Notes: generated by a model not told the origin, from the letters alone. 64,000 nucleotides of DNA from Hoylesella loescheii (GCA_021531755.1 JADYUK010000011.1:30587-94586); one strand, 5' to 3'; counted from the first letter of the stretch, positions 1 to 9,526 are shown. Numbers and translations are program-made.

Positions 1-79
1 ACAGCGGCGTGTCCCCTTCTGGCTTCCTGTATGACACCATGCCGGCACCTGGTGATGGAGGCATGGGCAGTGAGGGAGC

Positions 80-559
80 CTATCTCATTATCAGTGCGAC
101 GGCGTAGGCAGAGATGCCTTCCTCACGTCCGGTGAATCCGAGGTGCTCTGTCGTCGTCGCCTTGATGGATATATTGTCCTTGTCAGTATCCAGACACTCT
201 GCCAGACACTCACGCATAGCCTCGACATGAGGGTTTATCTTAGGGCGCTGTGCGCATATCGTGGCATCGATATTGCCGAGACGGTAACCACGCTCGCGCA
301 GCATGGCGTACGTCTTGCGCAGCAGAATCTTCGAGTCAATGCCATCTGTCTCGGCCGATGTGTCAGGGAAATGGTAGCCTATGTCGCGCATGTTGGCGGC
401 TCCGAGGAGAGCGTCGCAGATGGCATGGATAAGAACATCGGCGTCGCTGTGGCCAAGGAGACCAAGGGTGTGGGGTATCTGTATGCCGCCAAGCCATAGC
501 TGACGGCCTTCAACTAACTGATGGACATCATAGCCCATGCCTATCCTTATTGTTTCCAT
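80..559 (-). CDS. ispF: 2-C-methyl-D-erythritol 2,4-cyclodiphosphate synthase
   Basis: Cytoplasmic enzyme of the non-mevalonate isoprenoid pathway that cyclises CDP-methylerythritol phosphate to methylerythritol cyclodiphosphate with loss of CMP. The 159-aa product has the usual family length. Visible zinc ligands are Asp11 and His13 in YDVH and His45 in the GHSDADVLIHAICDAL block; the C-terminal TTTEHLGFTGREEG block is the other family hallmark. The frame is open 21 codons further upstream, but that would run into porV; the METIRIG start leaves a 31-bp gap to porV. It probably shares a transcript with porV. The cytidylyltransferase that would precede it in the pathway (ispD-like) lies about 36 kb away near LicD, so the pathway genes are not clustered. 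Confidence 0.97.
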   Translation of the reverse strand: METIRIGMGYDVHQLVEGRQLWLGGIQIPHTLGLLGHSDADVLIHAICDALLGAANMRDIGYHFPDTSAETDGIDSKILLRKTYAMLRERGYRLGNIDATICAQRPKINPHVEAMRECLAECLDTDKDNISIKATTTEHLGFTGREEGISAYAVALIMR

Positions 560-590
560 ATATGGGGAGAGAAGGGTGGGGGAAGATGTG

Positions 591-1760
591 TCAACGGCGC
601 TGGAAAAGGTCTTTAAGGCCATCCATGTCGAACGAGAGGGAGAAACGGAGAGTCTGGTCGAGAGGGTTTGACTTGGCTGTCGCTATGACATAACCGACAT
701 CGAGAGAGAAAACATTCATGCGGAATCCTGCTCCGACGGTGTAGTACTTGCGGTTGCCTTTGTTCTCAGACTCATGATGATAACCCGCACGGACAGAGAA
801 CTGGTCGTGGTAGACATACTCCGCACCGAGACTCCACTGTACCTCCTGAAGCTCCTCCTTGAATCCGTTGGGAGCGTCAGAGAAACTCTTGAAGATGCCT
901 GATATCGCTCCGACATCATAGTAGTCCTTCTGGACACGGTCCTCATACTCTGAGCTCGACTCGCCATCAAGCTGCTTGGGGTAGGTGGGGACAAGAAGCT
1001 TGTTGGCGTCGGCTGCTATCGTGAAACGGTTATACTCGTCAATAGGTACCATAAGAGAGAATCCGAGACGCATGTTCGTAGGGATAAACTCTGAATTGGT
1101 TGAGCCACCGAAAGATATCTTTGAACCTATGTTTGAGATGTTCAGGCCGAGGCCAAGCTGACACTCACGCTGCCCGATGTTGAGATAATTCTGATAGTAG
1201 CATGATATGTCGGCAGCAAAGGCAGAGCCTGGGGAGGTGTCCTCGGTATAGTCATAGGTAAGGTCAGAGTATATCCAGCGTATAGCGGCGCCAATGGAGA
1301 ACTTCTCGCTCAGCATCATTGAGTATGCGACATCAAGCGACATCTCGTATGGATTGATGGTCATATCGTTAGAGCCCGCCTCGTCGCTCGAGGTGTATAC
1401 CTCACCAAGAGAGAAATAACGGAGGGAGCCTGATACTGCTGAATAGTCGCCGATGCGGTAGTAGCCAGAGAGATATGCAAGGTCCATATCGCTGACAAGC
1501 TGGCGGAGCCATGGGGTATAGTTAAGCGATACGCCGGCACGGGAGATAGTGAACGGGTATTTTGCCGGATTCCAGTATTGGGACGCAACATCTGGGTCGG
1601 TGGCGACACCAACATCACCCATACCGGCTGAACGTGCGTCAGGGGCTATGACCTGGGATGTCACGCTGGCGTTTACAGGGTTGAACATGTCCTGCTTGTC
1701 CTGAGCTGACGCACACAGGGAGGACAGGATGAGCAATAGGAAGGATAATCTGTACTTCAT
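591..1760 (-). CDS. porV: Type IX secretion system outer-membrane protein PorV
   Basis: Outer-membrane beta-barrel of the FadL-like family that shuttles type IX cargo from the translocon to the PorU sortase. The 389-aa protein begins with a signal peptide ending near CASAQ; the next region contains the PorV-typical block with ARSAGMGDVGVATDPD followed by WNPAKY. The remainder is alternating amphipathic beta strands ending in SLSFDMDGLKDLFQRR. I chose the Met of MKYRLSFLLL because the upstream 30 codons are not signal-like. It sits 254 bp downstream of porU on the same strand and just upstream of ispF; porU-porV proximity is common in Bacteroidetes. Identification is from sequence pattern, not a database search. 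Confidence 0.93.
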   Translation of the reverse strand: MKYRLSFLLLILSSLCASAQDKQDMFNPVNASVTSQVIAPDARSAGMGDVGVATDPDVASQYWNPAKYPFTISRAGVSLNYTPWLRQLVSDMDLAYLSGYYRIGDYSAVSGSLRYFSLGEVYTSSDEAGSNDMTINPYEMSLDVAYSMMLSEKFSIGAAIRWIYSDLTYDYTEDTSPGSAFAADISCYYQNYLNIGQRECQLGLGLNISNIGSKISFGGSTNSEFIPTNMRLGFSLMVPIDEYNRFTIAADANKLLVPTYPKQLDGESSSEYEDRVQKDYYDVGAISGIFKSFSDAPNGFKEELQEVQWSLGAEYVYHDQFSVRAGYHHESENKGNRKYYTVGAGFRMNVFSLDVGYVIATAKSNPLDQTLRFSLSFDMDGLKDLFQRR

Positions 1761-2014
1761 AAAATGGAGGACAACTGTGTTATGGTGGGAGAAACGGTGT
1801 GGCTGCCCAGAATGGATTGGCTGGCTGGGGAGCCGGTGACTGTGTCCCACGTTATTTATATTGTGCTGTTTCTTGTTTCTTGAACGGGGGCGTGGAGGAT
1901 TAGATGCATATCATGGATGGACTGATACGATATCAGGGATATGCCGCGACGGGATACCAGAAGGATGGAATGGCAGGGGATAATGCCACACATCGGTGAC
2001 CGGAGGCATGGTTA

Positions 2015-5000
2015 TCAGAGGATGATAATCTTCTTCGCCTTTGATACGCGGCGGCTTCCATCACATGTTATGCTTACGCGGTAGAGATAGACACCGGAGT
2101 GTATCTTGCCGCCAGTCGATGTCAGGAGGTTCCAGTCGATATGCAGGGTAGACTCTCCCGAGAGAGAGTTGGACGTGATGGAGTGTATGTGGCGTCCGCT
2201 TGTGTCGAAGATATCTATGGAGATGTCGACAGCAGAGCCGGGACGGTCATGCTGGACTATGAACGATGTCTGCTCACGGGCAGGGTTCCTCGTGGCATTG
2301 ATATCTATGATAGACGGTGACAGACCGCTGACGACATTGAACTGGAGAGTGGTCGTCGTGGGGTTGTTCATGATGTCCCAGACACGGAAACGGAGCTGGT
2401 GGCGCCCCGGAGTGAGCTCGGGGATGCTGTAATATGTGCTGCCAGAGGTGTACGAGCCGAAGTCGTATTGGAAATTGTCGTTTAGCGAGTACTGCCGGTC
2501 GACATCGTTGTCTATGAATAACATCATGTCGTGGCCTATGCCGGCACCAGAGGCGTTTATGCCATCAGAGTCACGTATCTCTGCCACAAAGAATGGGGTG
2601 GAGTTGACATCGCCTCCGTTGACAAACTGGGGGGTGTTGAGATAGCAGTAGACTGACGGACCGATAGAGTCATTGAAAATCTCTTCTGAGCCACCAACAG
2701 TGAAGTGCTCGCTCTCGCCATGGGCTGTCTCGCTGCCGTCGGCGTTGTATGCGAAGAGGGTGATGAGTCCCTGCTCGCCTGAGTAGTTGATGTCTTTCGG
2801 CACTACAAAGTTTATGGCGAAGCGGCCATTGCGGACACTGTCTGTTCCGGAGAAAAGCGTCTTCGTGCGGTCAAAGAACTGGAATGCTGTCTCTGTCGTA
2901 GGGTCGTTCATGAGACATGTGCGCAGCTCACGATTGTCCTTGACAACGACAGAAACCAGGCCATTGAAGCTCTCCGCCTCTGTCTCGCCATCAGTGATAT
3001 GGCCTGCTATGCGCACACGGCTGTTGGCACGCAGCTCAGGGAGTGTGCCGCCAGATGTCGGGATGCCGTTGATGCTGTCTACAACACATCCCAGCAGTGG
3101 GGTGTTCAGAGACAAGGCAGGGTCGCCAAGAAGAGAATATTGGAGCTTGTTGTCTGTCCTGTCGCGCCCCGTCTCGACAAGATACTGTTTCGCAAGACGG
3201 TTGGCATCGCCTAATGTCGTACGCCGTGAGCCTGTCCTTGACAGCGCATAGCGTGTGAAGGCTGAGTTCATCATCGTGTTGTAGTAGGCATATACGGTGC
3301 GCGTGGTGCCGTAGAATGCTATGCCTCCGCCATTTGGATTGGTCACGACACTCTCACCGATAGTCTCTGATATGCCGTCAAACGGGCCGATATCGCATGA
3401 CGCTGTGAACCATAGGGGGAGGTTGGTGTTGGTGAAGGCGTCAAAATCGTTCAGCGTCAGGACATACTCATGGGATATGGCGTCGACAGCGCCGTGGCCG
3501 GCATAGTTCATGATGAGCGCGCCACTCTGCTGCTGTGACTTGATGATTGTCTCACACTCGGGATACCTGCTGCCGACAGAGGTCTCGTTACGCTTGTACA
3601 TATCCCACATGACCTTGCGGATATTGTAGCCGGGATAATTGACTATGGTCTCCTCTGCTACACGGTCGGCATCGCTCATGTGGAGGTTATAGTTGCCGTC
3701 GTCGCCCATGAAGCAGAGCGTGTTCTGCCATGTACCGACATTCTTGTTCTCCTTATAAGCGATAATCTTGTTCACTACAGCCTTGGCAGCCTCTGGCGAT
3801 GTGACAGGGATACGGCCTATGCCGATATCCGGAATGCCGAGGAATAATGCCCCCGTTGACAGCGACTCGTTGTCGTCAAGCAGCCCTATGAAGTCGTCAG
3901 AGACATAGCAGTGGACCTCGCTTATTGAGTTCTCGCTCTCGAAGCATAGGAGCATATCGTCGGCTGAGAGTGTGCGGCATCCGTCGGTAAGGAGCCTGTT
4001 GTCCCATACTCCGTCGCCGAGAAGCAGCAGATACTTGGGCTGTGACGCCTCGTCTGTGGCACGGTCGTAGAGCATCTTCATATAACGGCGGTAGGCGGAG
4101 ACATCGGGTGTGCCGCTCGAGAACTCGTTGTATAGCTCGTCTGCCGGCACGATGCGCACTGTCATTCCGTCTTTCTGCTCGTGCAGCTCCTTCAGACGCT
4201 GTGCCTGTTCAAGAAGCTTCTGGGATGTCGGGATGATTATCGTGAGGTCGACAGCCTCGTCAGCATGGTGGTCCTGAAGGGTGATATTGTGGACATACTC
4301 TGCCGCGTCGAACTTCAATGTGTCAAGGTTGATGTCGTCGGCCGCCTTGTTAGCATATATCATGGCATAGTCAAGGCGCAGCGGACCGCCATAGGTGCAG
4401 CTCACCTTTATTGTGTTCACAGCCTTGAGGTTGTCCACTGGGAATGTTGAGCTGGCGAATATGGCTTTGTCATGGTCAGGGTCGGAGGAGACGCATACCC
4501 CTGAGCCGAGGAGCGAGTCGTTAAGCTCTATGCTGTAGCCTGACTGGTCTGAGCTGCTGACAACCACTGTCAGCTCTCCTCCGGCTGATGCGTCGGCATG
4601 GTCAGGCAGAGGGATTGTGAGGGTGCGGAGAGTGGTTCCAGACCCTCCAGCTGTGGTTGTGGCCGTAGAGCGTATCTCAGTCTTCTCGACAAGGTTGCGC
4701 CCACCATGAAACCATGCATAGGCATCTTGCTCGTAAAGGCTGTAATAGCGTGAGCAGTCGGCCCTCCACTCCTCTTTCAAGACATCAGCTGAGACTGTGT
4801 CCTGTGGTGTCTCAAGCTCTGTTATGAAGTAGTAGCCGTAGTCTGAGTAAGGGTTGCGTGTCCGTGAGTCCATGCCACGCTGGCTCCAGGAGACTGGGCC
4901 ACGGGCATAGAAGACCCTCTTCCCGTTGACGATGGCTACCGCTGTCGGGGAAAGGTCGTCGTGGCTGGAGAGATACTCTGGAGTGAGGACCTCAGGCACG

Positions 5001-5662
5001 AGATTGCCTCCGTAACCGTATATGTGGACATTCTCGATATCCTTGAAGCCCGCCTTGCGCACAACATCGGCCGTCAGCTCGTAGAATCCCGTCTTAGGGA
5101 CACGTATCTTTGCCCACTTGCCAGACGAGAGGACAGAGTGCTGGGCGTAGCGTGATGAGATATCTGTGCCTCTTGTGGGGGTGACGCCGGATGCTCCGTC
5201 TGCCTTCGCCCTCATGGAGCGGTCGGCAGGTTTTGACGTTATCTTCAGCATGAAGCTGACGAGGAAACGGTAGCGCCCCTCGTTGTATGCGACAGGGGTC
5301 AGCGTGAAAAGCATCACCGGCTTTTTCCGTGACACGACTATATCCTGGTGTATGGAGGGTAGCGGAGGCACAGCGCCAACACCGCTTCCCGGTATGAGCG
5401 ACGGCAGGCCGTCGCGCGAGGCGATGCGGTTATAGCGTGCTATATCGTCATCGGCCATGTCAAGGAACTCAGGGTAGAGTATCTCGGCAGTATATATAGA
5501 GTCTGAATAATCGGAGGGTAGAGGAAGCGCATAACTGACAACCGGCATGACGGAGTCAATCGTGACTTCGTCTGCGGTGAGGTTTATGAAACGTTGTCCC
5601 ATAGTGTTGGAGGCTATGAGAAGCAACAGAATCAGTATGATGTTATGTCTTGTTCTCTGCAT
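2015..5662 (-). CDS. porU: Type IX secretion system sortase PorU (C25 gingipain-like)
   Basis: Surface cysteine peptidase-like sortase that removes the C-terminal signal of type IX cargo and attaches it to A-LPS. The 1215-aa protein has a signal peptide (ends near NTMGQ), an N-terminal beta-rich region, and a C25 domain around residues 450-850. The catalytic dyad is visible: His723 in NYAGHGAVDAIS and Cys756 in FTASCDIGPFDG. It ends with a C-terminal sorting-type Ig-like domain (PAREQTSF ... SGVYLYRVS ... KKIIIL). An alternative start seven codons upstream (5683, MPKKKTT) is possible; I prefer the internal Met because it gives a compact signal peptide. Upstream of it lies a 23-bp tandem repeat. 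Partner porV follows downstream. Confidence 0.93.
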   Translation of the reverse strand: MQRTRHNIILILLLLIASNTMGQRFINLTADEVTIDSVMPVVSYALPLPSDYSDSIYTAEILYPEFLDMADDDIARYNRIASRDGLPSLIPGSGVGAVPPLPSIHQDIVVSRKKPVMLFTLTPVAYNEGRYRFLVSFMLKITSKPADRSMRAKADGASGVTPTRGTDISSRYAQHSVLSSGKWAKIRVPKTGFYELTADVVRKAGFKDIENVHIYGYGGNLVPEVLTPEYLSSHDDLSPTAVAIVNGKRVFYARGPVSWSQRGMDSRTRNPYSDYGYYFITELETPQDTVSADVLKEEWRADCSRYYSLYEQDAYAWFHGGRNLVEKTEIRSTATTTAGGSGTTLRTLTIPLPDHADASAGGELTVVVSSSDQSGYSIELNDSLLGSGVCVSSDPDHDKAIFASSTFPVDNLKAVNTIKVSCTYGGPLRLDYAMIYANKAADDINLDTLKFDAAEYVHNITLQDHHADEAVDLTIIIPTSQKLLEQAQRLKELHEQKDGMTVRIVPADELYNEFSSGTPDVSAYRRYMKMLYDRATDEASQPKYLLLLGDGVWDNRLLTDGCRTLSADDMLLCFESENSISEVHCYVSDDFIGLLDDNESLSTGALFLGIPDIGIGRIPVTSPEAAKAVVNKIIAYKENKNVGTWQNTLCFMGDDGNYNLHMSDADRVAEETIVNYPGYNIRKVMWDMYKRNETSVGSRYPECETIIKSQQQSGALIMNYAGHGAVDAISHEYVLTLNDFDAFTNTNLPLWFTASCDIGPFDGISETIGESVVTNPNGGGIAFYGTTRTVYAYYNTMMNSAFTRYALSRTGSRRTTLGDANRLAKQYLVETGRDRTDNKLQYSLLGDPALSLNTPLLGCVVDSINGIPTSGGTLPELRANSRVRIAGHITDGETEAESFNGLVSVVVKDNRELRTCLMNDPTTETAFQFFDRTKTLFSGTDSVRNGRFAINFVVPKDINYSGEQGLITLFAYNADGSETAHGESEHFTVGGSEEIFNDSIGPSVYCYLNTPQFVNGGDVNSTPFFVAEIRDSDGINASGAGIGHDMMLFIDNDVDRQYSLNDNFQYDFGSYTSGSTYYSIPELTPGRHQLRFRVWDIMNNPTTTTLQFNVVSGLSPSIIDINATRNPAREQTSFIVQHDRPGSAVDISIDIFDTSGRHIHSITSNSLSGESTLHIDWNLLTSTGGKIHSGVYLYRVSITCDGSRRVSKAKKIIIL

Positions 5663-5750
5663 TGTTGTCTTTTTCTTTGGCATGGATGTTTATTCTCATG
5701 CCGTGTTGCCCTTCTTGTCCTGTTATGTGATGCAGGTTTTTAGGATGTAG

Positions 5751-5860
5751 GGATGCTCGCTTGCCAACTTGTGGATGCTTGCTTTCAAGCTGTGTGGATG
5801 CTTGCTTTCAAGCTGTATTGATGCTTGCTTTCAAGCTGTGTTGATGCTCGCATCCTGGCT
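5751..5860. repeat. 23-bp tandem repeat upstream of porU
   Basis: Four full copies and a partial copy of a 22/23-bp unit. The two best units begin GGATGCTTGCTTTCAAGC at 5773 and 5796, a third begins at 5819, and degenerate edge copies lie at 5751 and 5842. Each central unit contains the inverted repeat GCTTG-CTTT-CAAGC, so the array can form serial small hairpins. It lies in the 200-bp gap between the FAH-family gene and porU. Confidence 0.85.
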
Positions 5861-5883
5861 TCTATGGCTGTGTGAGGCTTCTA

Positions 5884-6522
5884 TCACTTCACGTCGAACT
5901 CAAGCACCTTGCGTCCTTCCATGTATCCAGTGATATGGTCGTTGATGCTTACGGGGCCTACACCAACCGGAGTGCCGGTATACAGGATGTCGCCTGTCTT
6001 CAGCGTGAAGTATTGTGAGATATAGCTTATGAGGCGGTCGACACTGTGTATCATCTCTGAAGAGCATCCCTCCTGTACCGTCTTCCCGTTTATCTCTGCC
6101 GAGAAGTGAATGGCTTGTATAGGTGGCAGCAGGCTTTTGTCTATCCACTCGCCTATGACGGCAGAGCCGTCGAAGCCTTTCGCTATCTCCCAAGGCATGC
6201 CGTCGGCGCGCAGCTCGCGTTGCATGTCGCGTGCCGTAAAGTCCATGCCGACGGTGACAGCGTCATAGTATCGATGGGCGAACTGCTCTGGGATAGATTT
6301 CCCGAGACGGCATATTCTCACGACAAGCTCTGTCTCATAGTCTATCTGCCCCATGAAATCTGGCAGGAAGAAAGGCTTATGGTCCTTCAGCAGGGCTGAG
6401 TCTGCCTTGGTGAAGATTATAGGGTCGCGTGAGGAATCGGCAGATGCTGTCTTCTGTAATAACGTGTTTTGGACCTCTTTATTGTGTTGTGGGTAGTTCA
6501 TTCCCACTGCAAAAATCTTCAT
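5884..6522 (-). CDS. Fumarylacetoacetate hydrolase family protein
   Basis: Metal-dependent hydrolase or decarboxylase of the FAH/YcgM/FAHD1 type; members cleave acylpyruvates or decarboxylate oxaloacetate in the cytoplasm. At 212 aa it is the short single-domain form. The metal-binding E-x-E is in IDYETELVV, followed by GMDFTARDMQ and the C-terminal ILYTGTPVGVGP loop that is typical of the family. The start MKIFAVGMNY is the usual N terminus of these proteins. It stands alone, 204 bp upstream of the tsf stop and separated from porU by a repeat array. The exact substrate cannot be told from sequence. Confidence 0.9.
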   Translation of the reverse strand: MKIFAVGMNYPQHNKEVQNTLLQKTASADSSRDPIIFTKADSALLKDHKPFFLPDFMGQIDYETELVVRICRLGKSIPEQFAHRYYDAVTVGMDFTARDMQRELRADGMPWEIAKGFDGSAVIGEWIDKSLLPPIQAIHFSAEINGKTVQEGCSSEMIHSVDRLISYISQYFTLKTGDILYTGTPVGVGPVSINDHITGYMEGRKVLEFDVK

Positions 6523-6656
6523 TTTCGTTATATTTATGATGTGTTAACAGATTCTTGGTGTATACCGCTCTATGGGCAGTGCTGTTAATGGTGGGTATGC
6601 CATAATGTCTCATTGAGCTGAAGGGGTATGGCATGATGGGGGCTATGATAATACGA

Positions 6657-6694
6657 GAAAGCGCCAGTGGCTGTGTTTAGTCTCTGGCGCTTTC
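6657..6694 (-). terminator. Hairpin after tsf
   Basis: An 11-bp perfect inverted repeat (GAAAGCGCCAG at 6657-6667 with CTGGCGCTTTC at 6684-6694) lies 33 bp past the tsf stop. The run of T on the minus strand is weak (TTTCTCGTATTAT), so termination is plausible, not certain. Confidence 0.5.
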
Positions 6695-6726
6695 GTGTGG
6701 TTTTTATGTCAATGTGTTATATGCTA

Positions 6727-7719
6727 TTAGTCTGCCTGGAGAGTGAAGCGCTTGAAAGCGACAACAGTAAGGTCCTTGTCTACAGACTGGAGGTACTGCT
6801 TGACAGTCATCTTAGCATCCTGGATGAACTCCTGGTTGAGGAGGCAAGACTCCTTGTAGAACTTGTTGACACGGCCTTTGGCGATGTTCTCAATCATGTT
6901 CATGTTGAGGCTTGCTGCCTTCTCTGCAGATACTGTAGCGATGATTTCCTTAGCCTTTGCTACGTCCTCAGCTGTGATCCATCCCTTTGTCATGTTTGAC
7001 TCCATGTGGTCCTCGCTGTCAACGTGAGCTGGGTTGATGCCTGCCTTCTTGAGTGCAGCCTCAACAGCCTTCTGAATCTGCTCCTGCTTAGACTTCTCTA
7101 CAGCTACGTTATACTCCTCGTCAACGACAGCCTGTGGTACAGACTTCTCGTCGAGGGCGATAGGCTTCATGGCAGCTACCTGCATGCAGATAGCGTGAGC
7201 CTGCTCAGCTGCTGGCTTGTTTGTCTGTACGAGAGTGCAGAGGCCGTTACGGTTCATGTGGTTGTAAGCCTCGATGTTCTCACCCTCGAGGTAGTTGTAA
7301 CCGTCGAGCTCCATCTTCTCGCCTGTCACGCCTGAGCGCTCGATGACAGCGTCAGCGACTTTCTGTCCGTTAGCGAGAGTGAGGTTGTTCACTTCCTCTA
7401 CTGACTTAGCCTTTGCAGCTACGGCAGCGTCGACAATCTCCTGTGTCAGCTTGATGTAGTCAGCTCCGTTAGCTACGAAGTCTGTCTCACACTTCAGGGC
7501 TATGATAGCAGCGAAGTCTGTGCCTACCTTAGCGAGTACGCATCCGTTAGATGTCTCACGGTCAGCGCGCTTGGCAGCGATAGCCTGACCTTTCTGGCGG
7601 AGGATTTCCTTTGCCTTGTCCATATCGCCCTCAGCTTCTGTGAGAGCCTTCTTGACATCAGCGAGGCCGGCACCTGTCATGGCGCGGAGCTTCTTGATGT
7701 CTTCCATTGATACAGCCAT
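6727..7719 (-). CDS. tsf: Elongation factor Ts
   Basis: Guanine-nucleotide exchange factor that recycles EF-Tu-GDP to EF-Tu-GTP during translation. The 330-aa product starts with the UBA-like helix bundle (MEDIKKLRAMTGAGLADVKKAL) and contains the EF-Tu contact motif CETDFVAN around residue 78. It is longer than the E. coli protein (283 aa), as is common in Bacteroidetes. It is the last gene of rplM-rpsI-rpsB-tsf. The spacer from rpsB is 453 bp, unusually long for this pair, with no Bacteroidetes-type promoter that I can see, so it is probably read through from rpsB. Confidence 0.98.
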   Translation of the reverse strand: MAVSMEDIKKLRAMTGAGLADVKKALTEAEGDMDKAKEILRQKGQAIAAKRADRETSNGCVLAKVGTDFAAIIALKCETDFVANGADYIKLTQEIVDAAVAAKAKSVEEVNNLTLANGQKVADAVIERSGVTGEKMELDGYNYLEGENIEAYNHMNRNGLCTLVQTNKPAAEQAHAICMQVAAMKPIALDEKSVPQAVVDEEYNVAVEKSKQEQIQKAVEAALKKAGINPAHVDSEDHMESNMTKGWITAEDVAKAKEIIATVSAEKAASLNMNMIENIAKGRVNKFYKESCLLNQEFIQDAKMTVKQYLQSVDKDLTVVAFKRFTLQAD

Positions 7720-8172
7720 TGTATGTATGTTTTTGTTTTAATCCCTTGTTGTGGCGGGGCTGTCTCCCGTTATTGTCAGGTTTCAGCCTCTCAGCCCTCT
7801 CTCTCGGGATATATGGTTTGAAATTATTGTTGTCTTTTCCGGGGTGGTATACATAAACGAAGAAGAGTTAAGAATTGAGATTTGCCAATATGTCTTGTGA
7901 ACGATTATTGAGTATAGGAGTCAGCATGTGCTGTCCTCCCATAGAGTATCTCTGAATTCTTAGCTCTTCCTTTTATGTGTAGAAATAAGATTACCTTCCG
8001 GGCCGCTGACATGCTGGGGTTGTCCTCAGTGTCAGGCCTTTGTCTTCATGTCATGCTGTGTCGTTGGCATCTGCCTGATTGTCATCATCCGGCCGGAGCC
8101 TGTATGTCAAGCATGTATCAGAAGACTCACCTTATTATATATTAAGGTATTATATATTAAGGCGTTGGTATC
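7720..8172 (-). other. Long structured rpsB-tsf spacer
   Basis: A 453-bp gap inside a ribosomal operon. It holds a long imperfect inverted repeat: arms 7862-7880 and 7951-7969 match at 17 of 19 positions. Between the arms is the palindrome CAGCATGTGCTG (7922-7933). An exact 15-bp tandem duplication (TATTATATATTAAGG at 8133-8147 and 8148-8162) abuts the rpsB stop codon. I see no promoter and no convincing ORF on the minus strand. The stretch may be an mRNA processing or attenuation structure. Confidence 0.6.
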
Positions 8173-8976
8173 TTATTCAGCTGTCTCTTCGGCAGCCTCT
8201 TCCTTGCGTGCACGGCGTGGAGCGCGCTTCTTTCCCTCTGCAGCCTCTTCAGCCTGCTCAGCTGCAGCCTTCTCGTCAGCCTTCTCAGCCTTGCGCTCCT
8301 CGAGTCCCTCAGCTATTGCAGCGCAGCAAGCAGTGAGGATAGCGTCGACAGAGTCCTTAGCGTCGTCGTTGGCAGGTATAGGGAAGTCAACCTTGTTAGG
8401 GTTAGAGTTTGTATCGCAGATAGCGAATACAGGTATTCCAAGGCGCTGTGCCTCAGCGATGGCGATATGCTCCTTGAGCACGTCGACAACGAAGAGTGCG
8501 GATGGGAGACGAGTCAGGTCGGCTATAGAGCCGAGGTTCTTCTCGAGCTTGGCACGCTGGCGTGAGATCTGGAGGAGCTCGCGCTTAGAGAGGTTAGAGA
8601 ATGTGCCGTCAGCCATGAGCTTGTCGATGTTCGTCATTTTCTTGATAGCCTTACGTATAGTAGGGAAGTTGGTGAGCATACCGCCTGCCCAACGCTCGTT
8701 GACGTATGGCATATTCACGCTTGCAGCCTTCTCGGCTATGATGTCCTTAGCTTGTTTTTTAGTAGCGACGAACAGGATTTTCTTTCCTGACTTTGCGATC
8801 TGCTTGAGAGCGTCGGCAGCCTGGTCGGTCATGGCGACAGTCTTGTGCAGGTCGATGATATGAATACCATTGCGCTCCATGAAGATGTATGGAGCCATAG
8901 CTGGGTTCCACTTGCGGCGGAGGTGGCCAAAGTGGCAACCTGCCTTGAGCAGCTGGTCAAAAGTTGTTCTTGACAT
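8173..8976 (-). CDS. rpsB: 30S ribosomal protein S2
   Basis: Primary component of the back of the 30S head-body junction. The 267-aa protein begins MSRTTFDQLLKAGCHFGH, the standard S2 opening, and has the NERWAGGMLTNFPTI and LPSALFVVDV signature blocks and the VDFPIPANDDA region. The last 45 residues form a charged Ala/Glu/Lys tail (ERKAEKADEKAAAEQAEEAA) that exceeds the E. coli length (241 aa); such low-complexity tails are common in Bacteroidetes S2. It sits 150 bp downstream of rpsI and upstream of tsf in the same operon. Confidence 0.98.
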   Translation of the reverse strand: MSRTTFDQLLKAGCHFGHLRRKWNPAMAPYIFMERNGIHIIDLHKTVAMTDQAADALKQIAKSGKKILFVATKKQAKDIIAEKAASVNMPYVNERWAGGMLTNFPTIRKAIKKMTNIDKLMADGTFSNLSKRELLQISRQRAKLEKNLGSIADLTRLPSALFVVDVLKEHIAIAEAQRLGIPVFAICDTNSNPNKVDFPIPANDDAKDSVDAILTACCAAIAEGLEERKAEKADEKAAAEQAEEAAEGKKRAPRRARKEEAAEETAE

Positions 8977-9126
8977 TGTCTTTTTTCTTTGATTTAGTTG
9001 CTGTCGTTCACGACGTCAGCAACGCAGTTTACATTCTTTTTAATTCTTGCGGTTAGAATCAGCCATACGGGTAGCCTTACGGGTCCCGTCGGTTTAGATG
9101 CTAAACGATGTGATATTGTCTCCTGT

Positions 9127-9513
9127 TTAACGCTTAGAGAACTGGAAGCGGCGGCGTGCCTTTGGCTGTCCTGGCTTCTTGCGCTCCACCTCACGTGCGT
9201 CGCGTGTCATGAAGCCTGCCTGGCGCAGAGCCTTCTTGTCGTCGGCGTTGACCTTTACGAGGGCGCGTGCTATGGCGAGACGGAGCGCCTGGCTCTGTCC
9301 TGTGAAGCCACCACCATCGAGGTTTGCCTTGATGTCGTATTTTCCAGCTACCTCAAGAAGCTCGAGCGGCTGCTTAACCACATACTGCAGGATAGCTGAT
9401 GGGAAATACTGTGTTAAGTCCTTCTTGTTGATTGTGATCTTTCCGGTGCCCTCTGTGAGGTAAACGCGAGCCACTGAGCTCTTGCGGCGACCGAGTGCAT
9501 TAATCTGTTCCAT
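9127..9513 (-). CDS. rpsI: 30S ribosomal protein S9
   Basis: Small-subunit protein whose C-terminal tail reaches the P-site tRNA. The 128-aa product contains the family opening ALGRRKSSVARVYL, the GGGFTGQSQALRLAIARAL block and the basic C terminus ending RRFQFSKR, in which the terminal Lys-Arg is the tRNA-contacting pair. It follows rplM with a 13-bp gap and is cotranscribed with it, the usual L13-S9 arrangement. Confidence 0.98.
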   Translation of the reverse strand: MEQINALGRRKSSVARVYLTEGTGKITINKKDLTQYFPSAILQYVVKQPLELLEVAGKYDIKANLDGGGFTGQSQALRLAIARALVKVNADDKKALRQAGFMTRDAREVERKKPGQPKARRRFQFSKR

Positions 9514-9526
9514 CTTCTGCTGCTAA

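Noticed and set aside
1..79. Possible start of a further minus-strand gene after ispF (open frame from an ATG at 64 to the window edge)
   Set aside because: Only about 21 codons are visible and none is recognisable, so it cannot be supported.
8048..8863. 271-codon plus-strand ORF over rpsB
   Set aside because: Antisense shadow of rpsB; Ala/Ser-rich composition arises from the complementary strand.
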